A DNA stretch of 64,000 nt from Actinoplanes derwentensis. GTDB taxonomy: Bacteria > Actinomycetota > Actinomycetes > Mycobacteriales > Micromonosporaceae. Shown here one piece after another: positions 49,802 to 58,565 of this stretch. The notes beneath the pieces were generated by a model. The model had not been told where the DNA came from, did not search any database, and was given only the letters and a program-made list of their open reading frames with translations. The stretch spans positions 8,642,001-8,706,000 of the forward strand of contig NZ_LT629758.1 of assembly GCF_900104725.1 (NCBI RefSeq). The letters are read 5' to 3'. Positions within the stretch are counted from its first letter, which is position 1. Each line of letters begins with the position of its first letter. Made by a program: the position numbers and the translations under genes.

Positions 49802-50856
49802 TTCGGTTCTACTTCCTTGACGGCCGGCCGCACGCGCTGCCACAGACCGGGACGGTAGTCCTTGTCGTCGAGGCGCAGGAACAGCTCCGCCCGGTACTCG
49901 GTGCGCAGCGCCTCAGCCGCGAACTCTTTACGGCCCCAGCCCTCGGGCAGCGCCGCGATGATGGTGCCGAACGTGGCCTCGACCAGGGTGGCCGCCTCCT
50001 CGACCTCGGCTATCAGGCCGGTGGCGATGCCGTCGACCCAGGCGTGGAACTCGTCCGGCAGCGGCTCGGTGAGGGCCTCCAGATCCCCACCGGCGGCGAG
50101 GATCTCCCAGACCGACCGCGGGGTGAGACCCGTGACGAGCCGGTGCAGGCGTACATAATCCGCGTATTTGATCTTCACTCGCTGGTCGGCCTCGGTGAAG
50201 TGCACGACCAGCCCCTCCCGGCCGTCCCGCGGTGCGGCGGCGAGCGCCTCGGCGAACGTCGCGAAACCGAACGTCTCCACCACCGGCCCCGGCCAGTCCG
50301 GCACCGCTGACGGCCCGTGACTGCGGCCGGTGGCGATCTCCACCGCACCGAGCAGGATCAGATCGTCCAGGCCCTGATAGTCGAGGACGATCCGGTTGCC
50401 CGGATAGACGATCTCCACGAGCACGGTCAAACCCGGCGGCGGTACGAATGACGAGTACCGCGCACGCAACAGTTCGGTCGCGTGCCGCGCCTGATCGGAC
50501 GCGAACGAGCCACGGGTGGCGACCGCCCAGCCCGTGCCGTCGTGATAGATCACACCGAGGCTGCCGTCGGCCTTGTCGGTGACCTCCACCCGCGCGCCCG
50601 GGTCGAGTCGCGGAGCCTGAAGTTGATCATGGTTGAAGAATTTAGGGAACGGCCGCGCCGCGACCCGGCCCTCGGCGTCCACCACCAGACCCCGGCAGGC
50701 CAGCGTGACCGGCGTCCACGCGCCGCTGTACTGGCAGGCCTCGGTGTAGTTGTAGATCACGAACGGCAGGGTCGGATGGCGCTGGGTCCGGACGAGCCCG
50801 CTGTCGATCGCCGCAGCCAGAGCCGCCGGATCGAGGACGTCGTGCAGAAGCGTCAT
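49798..50856 (-). CDS. T4 RNA ligase 1-like protein (Rnl1 family)
   Basis: The 352-residue protein is close to T4 Rnl1 in size (374). It carries VIYNYTEACQYSGAWTPVTLACRGLVVD and PFPKFFNHDQ, both typical of the Rnl1 family. Motif I is VEVTDKADGSLGV with Lys95 as the adenylylated lysine, followed by LLVEIVYPGNRIVLDY (motif III), EGLVVHF (motif IV) and VKIKYADYVRLH (motif V). The C-terminal 120 residues form a helical domain that in T4 Rnl1 helps recognise broken tRNA. It is the first gene of the RNA-repair operon and diverges from rpmE across 194 bp. In phage T4 the Pnkp-Rnl1 pair repairs tRNA cut by PrrC anticodon nuclease. Confidence 0.9.
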   Translation of the reverse strand: MTLLHDVLDPAALAAAIDSGLVRTQRHPTLPFVIYNYTEACQYSGAWTPVTLACRGLVVDAEGRVAARPFPKFFNHDQLQAPRLDPGARVEVTDKADGSLGVIYHDGTGWAVATRGSFASDQARHATELLRARYSSFVPPPGLTVLVEIVYPGNRIVLDYQGLDDLILLGAVEIATGRSHGPSAVPDWPGPVVETFGFATFAEALAAAPRDGREGLVVHFTEADQRVKIKYADYVRLHRLVTGLTPRSVWEILAAGGDLEALTEPLPDEFHAWVDGIATGLIAEVEEAATLVEATFGTIIAALPEGWGRKEFAAEALRTEYRAELFLRLDDKDYRPGLWQRVRPAVKEVEPK

Positions 50857-51050
50857 GGGTGCCTGCCAAGGGTGGGAATGTAGGAAGAGGCGCTCACGTT
50901 AACCAGCATGTATCCAGTTGCGCCTCCTGATTTCCGGCCGGTACGGGAGGCATGGCAGACTGGTACATCGGCCAGTAGGGGTTCCGGTTCACGCCTTTCC
51001 AGCAGGAGGGCGACCCGGCGGCCCGTTGCATCGAGAGGGACCGAGAAGAC

Positions 51051-51275
51051 ATGAAGAGCGGCATTCACCCCGAGTACACGACCACCGAGGTCATCTGCTC
51101 CTGCGGTAGCACCTTCACCACCCGCAGCACCGCCAAGAGCGCGGAGATCCGCGTCGAGACTTGCAGCGCCTGCCACCCGTTCTACACCGGCAAGCAGCGC
51201 GTCCTCGACACCGCGGGCCGGGTCGCGAAGTTCCAGGCGAAGTACGCCAAGGTCACTGCCGCGAAAAAGAAGTAA
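51051..51275 (+). CDS. rpmE: 50S ribosomal protein L31 (zinc-binding type)
   Basis: A 74-residue ribosomal protein starting [19 protein letters not shown]. Cys16, Cys18, Cys38 and Cys41 form the zinc site, so this is the C+ form; a zinc-free paralogue, if present, would be elsewhere. The C-terminal [12 protein letters not shown] is basic and contacts rRNA. AGAGGGA lies upstream. In related genomes it normally follows rho directly, whereas here about 4 kb of NOS and RNA-repair genes intervene. A terminator follows. Confidence 0.96.
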   Translation: MKSGIHPEYTTTEVICSCGSTFTTRSTAKSAEIRVETCSACHPFYTGKQRVLDTAGRVAKFQAKYAKVTAAKKK

Positions 51276-51282
51276 CTGCTTC

Positions 51283-51319
51283 AACGGCGCCCGTCCCGGT
51301 TCTCGGGGCGGGCGCCGTT
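51283..51319 (+). terminator. Hairpin terminator between rpmE and prfA
   Basis: AACGGCGCCCG (51283-51293) pairs with CGGGCGCCGTT (51309-51319), and three more G-C pairs extend the stem inside the loop. It begins 8 nt after the rpmE stop. There is only a short T-run (GTTCG), so termination may be partial, which would let some transcription reach prfA 41 nt further on. Confidence 0.65.
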
Positions 51320-51359
51320 CGCGTGCGGTCCGCTTTTCACGCCGGCTTGGGAGAGTTCG

Positions 51360-52448
51360 ATGAGTAACGACCGATTGAGCACGCTTCTTGCCGAGTACGT
51401 GGACCTGGAAAGGCTGATGGAGGACCCCTCCATCCACTCCGACCAGGCTCTGGTCCGACGGGTCGGCCGCCGGTTCGCCGAACTGGCGCCGATCTACGCG
51501 GCCAACCAGGAGTTGGAGGCGGCCCGCGCCGATCTGGCCGCTGCCAAGGAGCTGGCCGCCGAGGACTCGGGGTTCGCCTCCGAGGTCGAGGCGGTCGCGG
51601 CGGTGTTGCCCGCGCTCGAGGAGAAACTCGGCGAGATGCTCATGCCGCGCGACCCGAACGACGCCAAGGACGTGATCGTCGAGATCAAGGCGGGTGAGGG
51701 CGGCCAGGAGTCGGCGCTCTTCGCCAGCGATCTGCTGCGCATGTACACCCGCTACGCCGAGCGCCACGGCTGGGTGGTCGAGGTGATCGACTCGCAGGAG
51801 TCGGACCTCGGCGGTGTGAAGGACATCTCCGTCGCGGTGAAGACCAAGGGGATGCCCACCGGCGGTCACGGCGTCTGGTCCCGGCTGAAGTGGGAGGGTG
51901 GCGTGCACCGCGTGCAGCGGGTGCCCGTCACCGAGTCCCAGGGCCGTATCCACACCTCGGCGGCCGGCGTGCTGGTGCTGCCCGAGGCTGAGGACGTCGA
52001 CATCGACATCCAGCCCGGTGACCTGCGGATCGACGTCTACCGCTCATCCGGTCCCGGTGGCCAGTCGGTCAACACCACCGACTCCGCGGTCCGGATCACG
52101 CACCTGCCCACCGGCACCGTGGTGAGCTGCCAGAACGAGAAGAGCCAGCTCCAGAACAAGGAGTCGGCGATGCGCATCCTGCGGTCCCGGCTGCTGGCTC
52201 AGGCCCAGGAGGCGGCCGACGCCGCGGCCGGTGACGCCCGTAAGGCCCAGGTGCGCACGGTCGACCGTTCCGAGCGGGTCCGCACCTACAACTACCCGCA
52301 GAACCGGATCACCGACCACCGCATCGGTTACACCGCTTACAACCTGGACCTGGTCCTCGGCGGCGAGCTGGACGGGGTGCTGGACGCGCTGGCCCAGTCG
52401 GACCGGGCGGCCCGCCTGGCCGGCGACTCCGACATGCCCCGCCGCTGA
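51360..52448 (+). CDS. prfA: Peptide chain release factor 1
   Basis: A 362-residue class I release factor. The catalytic GGQ at 233-235 lies in [20 protein letters not shown]. The codon-reading region precedes it with [23 protein letters not shown], whose PVT fits the PxT anticodon-like tripeptide of RF1 (UAA/UAG). The C-terminus has [31 protein letters not shown]. It releases finished peptides and is normally methylated at the GGQ Gln by PrmC, encoded 3 kb downstream. In many relatives prmC follows prfA directly; here a convergent GGDEF/propeller operon lies between them. Confidence 0.97.
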   Translation: MSNDRLSTLLAEYVDLERLMEDPSIHSDQALVRRVGRRFAELAPIYAANQELEAARADLAAAKELAAEDSGFASEVEAVAAVLPALEEKLGEMLMPRDPNDAKDVIVEIKAGEGGQESALFASDLLRMYTRYAERHGWVVEVIDSQESDLGGVKDISVAVKTKGMPTGGHGVWSRLKWEGGVHRVQRVPVTESQGRIHTSAAGVLVLPEAEDVDIDIQPGDLRIDVYRSSGPGGQSVNTTDSAVRITHLPTGTVVSCQNEKSQLQNKESAMRILRSRLLAQAQEAADAAAGDARKAQVRTVDRSERVRTYNYPQNRITDHRIGYTAYNLDLVLGGELDGVLDALAQSDRAARLAGDSDMPRR

Positions 52449-53801
52449 TCAGCCGATCTCGTTGACGACCAGCCGGTCCGCGTTCTGACAGGCGAGGATC
52501 GTGCCGGTGCCGACGCACTGGCTGTTGCTGCCCAGATCGATCGTCCCGAGCAGGGTGGAGCGGCCGGTGGTCAGGTCGAACCGGCTCACCGCGGCCTGGG
52601 TCACGTCCTCGGCCAGGGGGTTGATCAGCACGGCGAAACCCGTGGTGGAACCCCGCGACGAGACCCAGCCGCGCCCGGGCTGACCGACGGGCCGGCCGGT
52701 GGCAGCCTCGGTGAGTACTGGCCGGGCCTCGGCGCCGCTCTCGGTGACGACGATCAACTCGTTGCCGGGGACCATCCCGATGAACGGATAGCCGGTGCCC
52801 TGCCAGCGCTCCCGGCCGGTGATCGGGTCGACTGCCCGGAACTGGTTCTCCCCGACGAGGCAGACCACCGGCCCGCACTCCTGGCCCCAGAGGTTCGGGG
52901 TGGTAGCGGTGACCGACCAGAGCCGTTCCAGCGTGTCGATGCGGTAGGCGGTGACCGCGCTGGTCGCGGCGGTGGTCCGGCTCTCCATGAGCAGACCGGG
53001 CGCGGTCGAGAACGAGCTGCTGTTGTTCGCATCGACCTCCTGGGCAGCCCGCGGTAGACGTCGGGACACCGTCGGGACGCCGTCGTCATAGTCGAGCACC
53101 GTGACCAGGCCGTCCGGGGTCGAGGTCACCACCCGGACCGGCCGGTCCTCGTCGAGCTGCACCGACAGCTCCGCCCCTTCGGGCAGCGGCCGTTCCCAGA
53201 GGGAGCCGCCGTCCCGGGTCCGGACCAGCCGGAGGGTCGACGGCGCACCGCGCCGGCCACGGCCGGCCAGCAGGACCGTGTCCGGCCCGGCTGTCAGGTG
53301 ATAGCCGGCCGACTGGCGCCACAGCTCCGCGCCGGTGGCCGTGTCGACGGCCGTGATCGTGCCGCCGAAGGTCTCCACGTTCAGGCTGCCGTTCCCGAGG
53401 TCGGTCTCGATGACCTCCTGCTCGCCGAGCATCAGCAGCACCCCGCCCCGCACGAAGCTGTCCACCTGGGGCGCCTGGTCACCGAGGGGCCGGTTCCACC
53501 GGGCTCGCCCGGTCACCGCGTCGTATGCCGTCAGGGTCGGCGGTCCGTCGCTGTACGTCTGCACCAGGACCAGGCCGTCGGTCATCGTCATGATGTCGAT
53601 CTCACTGAACGGTATCGACCACAGCGTGCGGATCAGCGGGGCCGTCGGCCGGGCCGAGCCGCCGAGCGCCACGGCGCACACCGCCGCGAGAGCGGCCAGC
53701 ACCATCCGGCGCGCCGTGCCGTGCCGGAACTCGGGGGCCTGCTCGGCGCCGCCGGCCGGTTCGCCGCTGACGTCACCGAGCTCGATCATGGCCATGGTCA
53801 T
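52449..53801 (-). CDS. Membrane-anchored beta-propeller (PQQ-like repeat) protein
   Basis: The 450-residue protein has a short cytoplasmic head, one hydrophobic segment (about residues 33-48) and an external domain of repeated PQQ-like blades. Examples are LTAYDAVTGRARWNRPLGD, ITAVDTATGAELWRQSAGY, LRLVRTRDGGSLWERPLP and FRAVDPITGRERWQGTGYP, each ending in the W-docking motif. No PQQ-binding catalytic residues can be recognised, so it is probably a sensor or scaffold. Its ATG overlaps the stop of the GGDEF gene (ATGA), so the two are co-translated. It ends exactly where prfA ends, tail to tail. Confidence 0.8.
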   Translation of the reverse strand: MTMAMIELGDVSGEPAGGAEQAPEFRHGTARRMVLAALAAVCAVALGGSARPTAPLIRTLWSIPFSEIDIMTMTDGLVLVQTYSDGPPTLTAYDAVTGRARWNRPLGDQAPQVDSFVRGGVLLMLGEQEVIETDLGNGSLNVETFGGTITAVDTATGAELWRQSAGYHLTAGPDTVLLAGRGRRGAPSTLRLVRTRDGGSLWERPLPEGAELSVQLDEDRPVRVVTSTPDGLVTVLDYDDGVPTVSRRLPRAAQEVDANNSSSFSTAPGLLMESRTTAATSAVTAYRIDTLERLWSVTATTPNLWGQECGPVVCLVGENQFRAVDPITGRERWQGTGYPFIGMVPGNELIVVTESGAEARPVLTEAATGRPVGQPGRGWVSSRGSTTGFAVLINPLAEDVTQAAVSRFDLTTGRSTLLGTIDLGSNSQCVGTGTILACQNADRLVVNEIG

Positions 53802-55297
53802 ATGGTGGGCTTCCGACCGGCTGCCGCGGCGGCTAAGGCGGCACTGAGGCCACGGCCGTTCGAGCCGACCTCGGACCAGCCGGACGCCACCCCGATCGGC
53901 GTCCCCGGCACCAGGGCCTGCCAGTTCTCGGCGTTCGTGGCCGCGCCGATGCGCCGGGACACCTCGGCCGCCTGGTGCGGGCCGGCACCCGGCAACACCA
54001 GCACGAACTCGTCACCGGCGAACCGGGCCACGAAGTCACCACGGCGCATCACCCGGTGCAGCACACCCGCTATCCGCTGCAGGACCAGGTCGCCGCAGTG
54101 CCGGCCGTGCCGGATGTTGATCGTGGTGAAGCCGACCACGTCGCAGACGCCGACCGCGGCCCGCTCGCCGCGGGACAGCAGCGAATCGACATAGCGTTCG
54201 AGCTGGCGGCGGTTCGGCAGGCCGGTCAGCGGGTCGGTGAGGGTCTCGTCGCCGTAGCGGCCCGGGTCACGGTGTGTCTCCTGGGCGTCCAGCCGGGCGG
54301 CCACCCCGTCCAGATAGCCGTCCCGGAGCTGGTCGATGCGCAGCGCGGCGAGGCGGAACGCGTACCGGTCGGCGGCGTGCGCGGCCGCGTGATCACCGGC
54401 GCTGGAGTGGCAGATGCTGCGCAGCCGGGCCGCCTCGGGAGCGCCCAGGGTCTCGGCGGAGACCGGCACCGCCTCCAGCATGGCCAGCGCCTGCTGCGGG
54501 CGGCCGGCCGCGATGGCCAGGCACACCGACCCGAGATGCCGCAGGTCCCGGGTGCGGGCGCTGTCGCCGCCGCCGGTCAGCCAGCGGGTCGCGTCGGACG
54601 AGGTCGAGTCGCCCAGCGCGGCCCGGCGGGCGAGGGCGTAGCCGTACACCGCCCGGCTTCCGGGCCGGAGCTGATCGGTGGCGACGTAGCGGGACAACTC
54701 GGCGTCGATGTCGCGCAGCACCCGCAGGCAGCCGTCGGTGTCGCCCTGATGGTCCAGCGCCACGGCGTTGCGCAGCCGGATGCCCGGCGCCGCGAAGACC
54801 TCCTGTGCCAGGCCGGCCGCCGCACCGACCTCGCGGGCCTGCTCGATCGCGATCAGAGCCTGGCCGTGAAAACCGAGATAGCTGTACGCCATGGCGAGGT
54901 CGTGCCAGCCCCAGGCGGTGTCCGCGTCCCGTTCCGGCACGGCGGCCAGGGCCCGGGACGCCTGCACCAGGTGGGTGACGCCACGGTCCAGATTGCTCTG
55001 CAGGTGCGCGCCGAGGGCGGCGAAGGCGTGCAACTGGCCGCGCAGATAGGGGTCGGGCACTTCACGGACCGCTTCGGAGGCGACGGCCATCGCGGCCGCC
55101 AGCTCGGCCACCCGGCCCAGATTGATCAGGGCGCCGAAGCGCTGCACCAACGCGTACGCCCGGGTCGCCGGGTCGGCCGCGGAGACCAGCACACCGTCCA
55201 GGATCGGCAGCGCCACCGCCGACTGCCCGTTCTGCTGCAGGTGGTTGGCACGGCGAAGATCATCGACGTGTTCCGCGAGCTGGTCCAACCAACTCAC
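53798..55297 (-). CDS. GGDEF diguanylate cyclase with helical-repeat sensor
   Basis: A 499-residue protein from GTG 55297 (GGGAGG upstream). The first 340 residues are TPR-like helical repeats (HLVQASRALAAVPERDADTAWGWHDLAMAYSYLG). The GGDEF domain starts LTDPLTGLPNRRQLERYVD, and its active-site loop reads AGDEF at 427-431 (ARFAGDEFVLVLPG). AGDEF variants can stay active because the metal-binding Asp, Glu and the second Gly are kept. No RXXD inhibitory site is evident. It would make cyclic di-GMP in response to a protein or ligand bound by the repeats, and it is coupled to a propeller protein by a 4-bp overlap. Confidence 0.85.
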   Translation of the reverse strand: MSWLDQLAEHVDDLRRANHLQQNGQSAVALPILDGVLVSAADPATRAYALVQRFGALINLGRVAELAAAMAVASEAVREVPDPYLRGQLHAFAALGAHLQSNLDRGVTHLVQASRALAAVPERDADTAWGWHDLAMAYSYLGFHGQALIAIEQAREVGAAAGLAQEVFAAPGIRLRNAVALDHQGDTDGCLRVLRDIDAELSRYVATDQLRPGSRAVYGYALARRAALGDSTSSDATRWLTGGGDSARTRDLRHLGSVCLAIAAGRPQQALAMLEAVPVSAETLGAPEAARLRSICHSSAGDHAAAHAADRYAFRLAALRIDQLRDGYLDGVAARLDAQETHRDPGRYGDETLTDPLTGLPNRRQLERYVDSLLSRGERAAVGVCDVVGFTTINIRHGRHCGDLVLQRIAGVLHRVMRRGDFVARFAGDEFVLVLPGAGPHQAAEVSRRIGAATNAENWQALVPGTPIGVASGWSEVGSNGRGLSAALAAAAAGRKPTI

Positions 55298-55421
55298 CAG
55301 GCGCCTCCCACGGCCTTGGGCCCGTCTCGTGGATCCCGGCCCACGCATCCCACTCGCGCGTCCGCGGAACGGGCCTGAGCCCGCCGACGACTCCGGGTGC
55401 GCGAGGTCCCATGATTATGCC

Positions 55422-56297
55422 GTGACACCGCGACACGAACACCCCCGCGAGGACACGGATCGGACCCGCTTGGCGCCGGAGCTGGCAGCGGCGGCGGTCG
55501 ATCTCGGTGTGGCCGGGGTGTCGTCACCTCGTGTCGACGCCGAACTATTGGCCGCTCACGTGCTGGATGTGCCCCGCGGGCGGCTCCTGCTGATCGACAC
55601 GATCCGGGCCGGGGAGCTGACCCGGTTCCGGGATCTGGTCGCCCGCCGGGCCCGCCGGATCCCGTTGCAGCATCTGCTCGGGAGCGCCGCGTTCCGCTAT
55701 GTGGAACTCGCGGTCGGCGACGGGGTCTTCGTACCCCGGCCGGAGACCGAGCTGCTCGCCGGCTGGGGTGTCGAGCGGACCGTTCCGGGGGCGGTGGTGG
55801 TCGACCTGTGCAGCGGCAGCGGTGCCATCGCGGTCGCGGTCGCCGACGAGACCCGGGCCGGGCGGGTGATCGCCGTCGAGCGGTCGCCGGCCGCCCTGCC
55901 CTGGCTGCGCCGCAACGTGGCCGGCTATCCGGTGGTCGAGGTGGTAGCAGGGGACGTGACCGATCCTGATCTGTTGTCCGAGCTGCACGAAGCGGTGGAC
56001 GTGCTGCTGTGCAATCCGCCGTACGTTCCGGACGGCACCGAGGTCCCACCGGAGGTGTCCGGTCACGACCCGGCCGAGGCGGTCTTCGGCGGCGATGACG
56101 GCCTGACCGTGATCCGGCCGGTCGTCGAGTTGGCCGCCCGACTGCTCAAACCGGGCGGATCGCTCGGAATCGAACACGACGACGTGCACGGCGAGGCGGT
56201 TCCCGCGTTGCTGCGGGCCGACGGCCGGTTCACCGAGGTGACCGCCCACGACGACCTCACCGGCCGTCCGAGATATGCGACCGCCCGCCGCCGGTGA
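55422..56297 (+). CDS. prmC: Release-factor glutamine methyltransferase
   Basis: A 291-residue S-adenosylmethionine-dependent methyltransferase starting at GTG 55422. The N-terminal helical substrate domain contains VSSPRVDAELLAAHVLDVPRGRLLL and PLQHLLGSAAF, FVPRPETELLAGWG leads into the SAM site VVDLCSGSGAIAVAV, and the catalytic NPPY is at 198-201 (LLCNPPYVPDGTE). It methylates the GGQ glutamine of release factors. It diverges from the GGDEF operon and starts the tsaC-phosphatase-sua5 run; the next start is 33 nt away. Confidence 0.93.
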   Translation: MTPRHEHPREDTDRTRLAPELAAAAVDLGVAGVSSPRVDAELLAAHVLDVPRGRLLLIDTIRAGELTRFRDLVARRARRIPLQHLLGSAAFRYVELAVGDGVFVPRPETELLAGWGVERTVPGAVVVDLCSGSGAIAVAVADETRAGRVIAVERSPAALPWLRRNVAGYPVVEVVAGDVTDPDLLSELHEAVDVLLCNPPYVPDGTEVPPEVSGHDPAEAVFGGDDGLTVIRPVVELAARLLKPGGSLGIEHDDVHGEAVPALLRADGRFTEVTAHDDLTGRPRYATARRR

Positions 56298-56330
56298 AAC
56301 ACCGTTCAGTCGCATGGCACACTGCAACAC

Positions 56331-56978
56331 GTGATGCTCTACGACTGCGCCACCGTCGCGGACCGGGACCGTGGCATCGCCGCTGCTGTCGAAGCGGCCA
56401 AGAGCGGCGAGCTCGTGGTCTTCCCCACCGACACGGTCTACGGGGTGGGCGCCGACGCGTTCACCTCGCACGCCGTCACCCAGCTGCACCATGCCCGCGG
56501 TTCGGACCGCCGGGTGCCGCCGCCGGTGCTGGTCGGCTCCCGGCACACCCTGGACGGGCTGACCTATTCGCTGCCGCGTGCCGCCCGTGAGCTGGCCGAC
56601 GCGTTCTGGCCCGGCGCACTGACCATCATCGTCGAGCACTCACCCAGCCTGACCTGGGATCTCGGTGACACCGGGGGAGCCGTCGCGGTGCGCATGCCGC
56701 TGCACCCGGTCGCCCTCGAGGTGCTGCGCGAGGTCGGCCCGATGGCCGTGACCACCGCCAACAAGCTCGGCTCGCCCCCGCCGCTCACCGCCGACGAGGC
56801 CCGCGACCAGCTGGAGTACGCGGTTCGCGTCTACCTGGAGGCCGGCCCCGCCCTGGACCCGGCGCCGAGCACGATCGTGGACGTCACCGGCGATGTGCCG
56901 CGAGTGCTGCGGGCCGGTGCGATCCCGCTCGAGAAACTTCGTGACGTGGTTCCGGACATTCTCGATGGGCAGGACTGA
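56331..56978 (+). CDS. L-threonylcarbamoyladenylate synthase family protein (TsaC/YrdC type)
   Basis: A 215-residue YrdC-domain protein (GTG 56331 or ATG 56334). The ATP and threonine site is GELVVFPTDTVYGVGADAF, followed by PPPVLVGSRHTLDGL, FWPGALTIIVEH, VAVRMPLHPVALEVLREVGP and the TTANKLG loop. It makes threonylcarbamoyl-AMP for the universal t6A37 modification of tRNA. The segment RGSDRRVPPPVL differs from the usual KXRP, so activity should be checked. It is the short form without the Sua5 tail. A second, longer YrdC-domain protein lies 600 bp downstream. Confidence 0.88.
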   Translation: MMLYDCATVADRDRGIAAAVEAAKSGELVVFPTDTVYGVGADAFTSHAVTQLHHARGSDRRVPPPVLVGSRHTLDGLTYSLPRAARELADAFWPGALTIIVEHSPSLTWDLGDTGGAVAVRMPLHPVALEVLREVGPMAVTTANKLGSPPPLTADEARDQLEYAVRVYLEAGPALDPAPSTIVDVTGDVPRVLRAGAIPLEKLRDVVPDILDGQD

Positions 56979-57576
56979 CTTGGCTCCTTTCACCGTTCTG
57001 CACGTCTGCATGGGCAACATCTGCCGGTCCCCGATGGCCGAGCGCCTGCTGGCGCGCGCCGTCCGGGACCGTTCCGGTGAGCCCGACGGCGGTCACCTGC
57101 TGCGCAGTGTCAGCGCCGGCACCGGTGGCTGGCACGAGGGCGAGGAGATGAACCCGCCGGCGGCCCGGCTGGTCCGCGCCCGTCGTGGCACGGACGAGGG
57201 TTTCCTCGCCCGTAAGCTGCGCGGCGACTTCATCGACGAGGCCGACCTGATCCTCACGGCCACCGCCGATCAGTACGACTACGTGGTCGCGCTCCGCCCC
57301 GACGCAGCGTCCCGCACCTTCGTGCTCGGCGAGTTCGGCCGCCTGCTCAGTGCGGTGGATCAGGCCGCGTTGCCGTCGGCCGAGCCTAAACCGGACGCCC
57401 TGCACGCCCGGGGCGCCGCGATCGTCGAGGCGGTGGCCGCTCTGCGTGGCTCGGACGCCCCGCAGGCCGGTGACGACCTGGACGACCCGTGGGGCCGTGG
57501 TGACCAGACTTTCCACCGGGTGGCCGACGAGATCGAGGACACCACGATGCCGTTCGCCACGCTGCTGCTCCCGTGA
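56965..57576 (+). CDS. Low-molecular-weight protein-tyrosine phosphatase
   Basis: Counted from ATG 56965 the protein has 203 residues. The active-site P-loop is HVCMGNICRSPMAE, a CX5R motif with Cys15 and Arg21. A later conserved Asp is expected in DDLDDPWGRGDQTF, the DP loop acid. TTG 56980 is an attractive alternative start because AGGA sits 5 nt ahead of it and the resulting N-terminus is short. The gene overlaps the stop of the upstream tsaC-like gene and its own stop overlaps the start of sua5, so the three genes are translated together. Targets may be capsule or kinase-linked phosphotyrosines; a link to t6A synthesis is unproven. Confidence 0.9.
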   Translation: MGRTDLAPFTVLHVCMGNICRSPMAERLLARAVRDRSGEPDGGHLLRSVSAGTGGWHEGEEMNPPAARLVRARRGTDEGFLARKLRGDFIDEADLILTATADQYDYVVALRPDAASRTFVLGEFGRLLSAVDQAALPSAEPKPDALHARGAAIVEAVAALRGSDAPQAGDDLDDPWGRGDQTFHRVADEIEDTTMPFATLLLP

Positions 57577-58565
57577 GCGGTGTGATCTCCGGGAAGCCCA
57601 CCGCCGAGACCGATGTCGACTGGCGGAGCCGGATCGTCGAGCCGGACGCCGAAGGGCTGCGCCGGGCGGCCGAGATCCTGCGTGCCGACTCGGTGGTGGC
57701 CTTCCCCACCGAGACCGTCTACGGCCTGGGTGCCAATGCCTTCTCGGCGAAGGCTGTCGGCGAGATCTACCGGCTGAAGAACCGGCCCACGTGGAACCCG
57801 CTGATCGTGCACGTCGCCGATGTGGACGCGGCGCGCGATCTGGCGTACAGCTGGCCGGATCCTGCCTTTGATCTGGCGAAGGCCTTCTGGCCCGGACCGC
57901 TCACCCTGGTCGTCCGGCGGGCCCCGCACCTGCCCGGTATCGGGGCGGCCAACGACACCGTGGCGGTCCGGGTGCCGGCCCATCCGGTCGCCCTCGACCT
58001 GCTCCGGGCCTGCGGCCTGCCGCTCGCCGCACCCAGCGCGAACCGTTCCGAGGGCATCTCGCCGACCACCGCCGAACACGTCGTGCGGAGCCTGCCGGAC
58101 GTGCCTCTGGTGCTGGACGGCGGTGCCAGCTCGTGGGGTATCGAGTCGACGGTGCTCGACCTGACCGGCGCCGTCCCGCGGCTGCTGCGCCCGGGCGCGC
58201 TCGGCCTCCGGCTGCTGCGGGACGTGGTGGGGACGATCGCGCTGCCCGAGGCGGAGACCGAGGACGGCGCGGCCCGGCATTCACCCGGCATGAGCCGGCG
58301 GCACTACGCGCCGCGCGCCAAGGTCGTCCTCCGTGCGGACGTGCGGGACACCGAAGGGCTGGCGGCCCCGGTCGGCACCCTGACGTACGAGGGCAGCGAC
58401 GGCACCGAGGTCCTCTCTGCCGACCCGCGGGAGTACGCCGCTGACCTGTACGCCGCCCTGCACCGCCTCGACGACGCCGGTCACGCCACCATCATCGTCC
58501 AGGAGCCACCCGGGACCGAGGACTGGCTGGCGGTGCGGGACCGGCTGTCACGGGCCGCCGCCTGA
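57573..58565 (+). CDS. L-threonylcarbamoyladenylate synthase, Sua5 type
   Basis: A 330-residue two-domain protein. The YrdC domain has DSVVAFPTETVYGLGANAF, YRLKNRPTWNPLIVHVAD, FWPGPLTLVVRRAPHLPG and APSANRSEGISPT. A linker HSPGMSRRHYAPRAKVVL joins the C-terminal Sua5 domain of about 100 residues, which gates the active site in archaeal and Bacillus homologues. This is the better candidate for the essential t6A enzyme, since all canonical motifs are present. The GTG start overlaps the phosphatase stop by GTGA, and its 3' end overlaps the convergent SDR gene by 18 bp. Confidence 0.92.
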   Translation: MSGVISGKPTAETDVDWRSRIVEPDAEGLRRAAEILRADSVVAFPTETVYGLGANAFSAKAVGEIYRLKNRPTWNPLIVHVADVDAARDLAYSWPDPAFDLAKAFWPGPLTLVVRRAPHLPGIGAANDTVAVRVPAHPVALDLLRACGLPLAAPSANRSEGISPTTAEHVVRSLPDVPLVLDGGASSWGIESTVLDLTGAVPRLLRPGALGLRLLRDVVGTIALPEAETEDGAARHSPGMSRRHYAPRAKVVLRADVRDTEGLAAPVGTLTYEGSDGTEVLSADPREYAADLYAALHRLDDAGHATIIVQEPPGTEDWLAVRDRLSRAAA

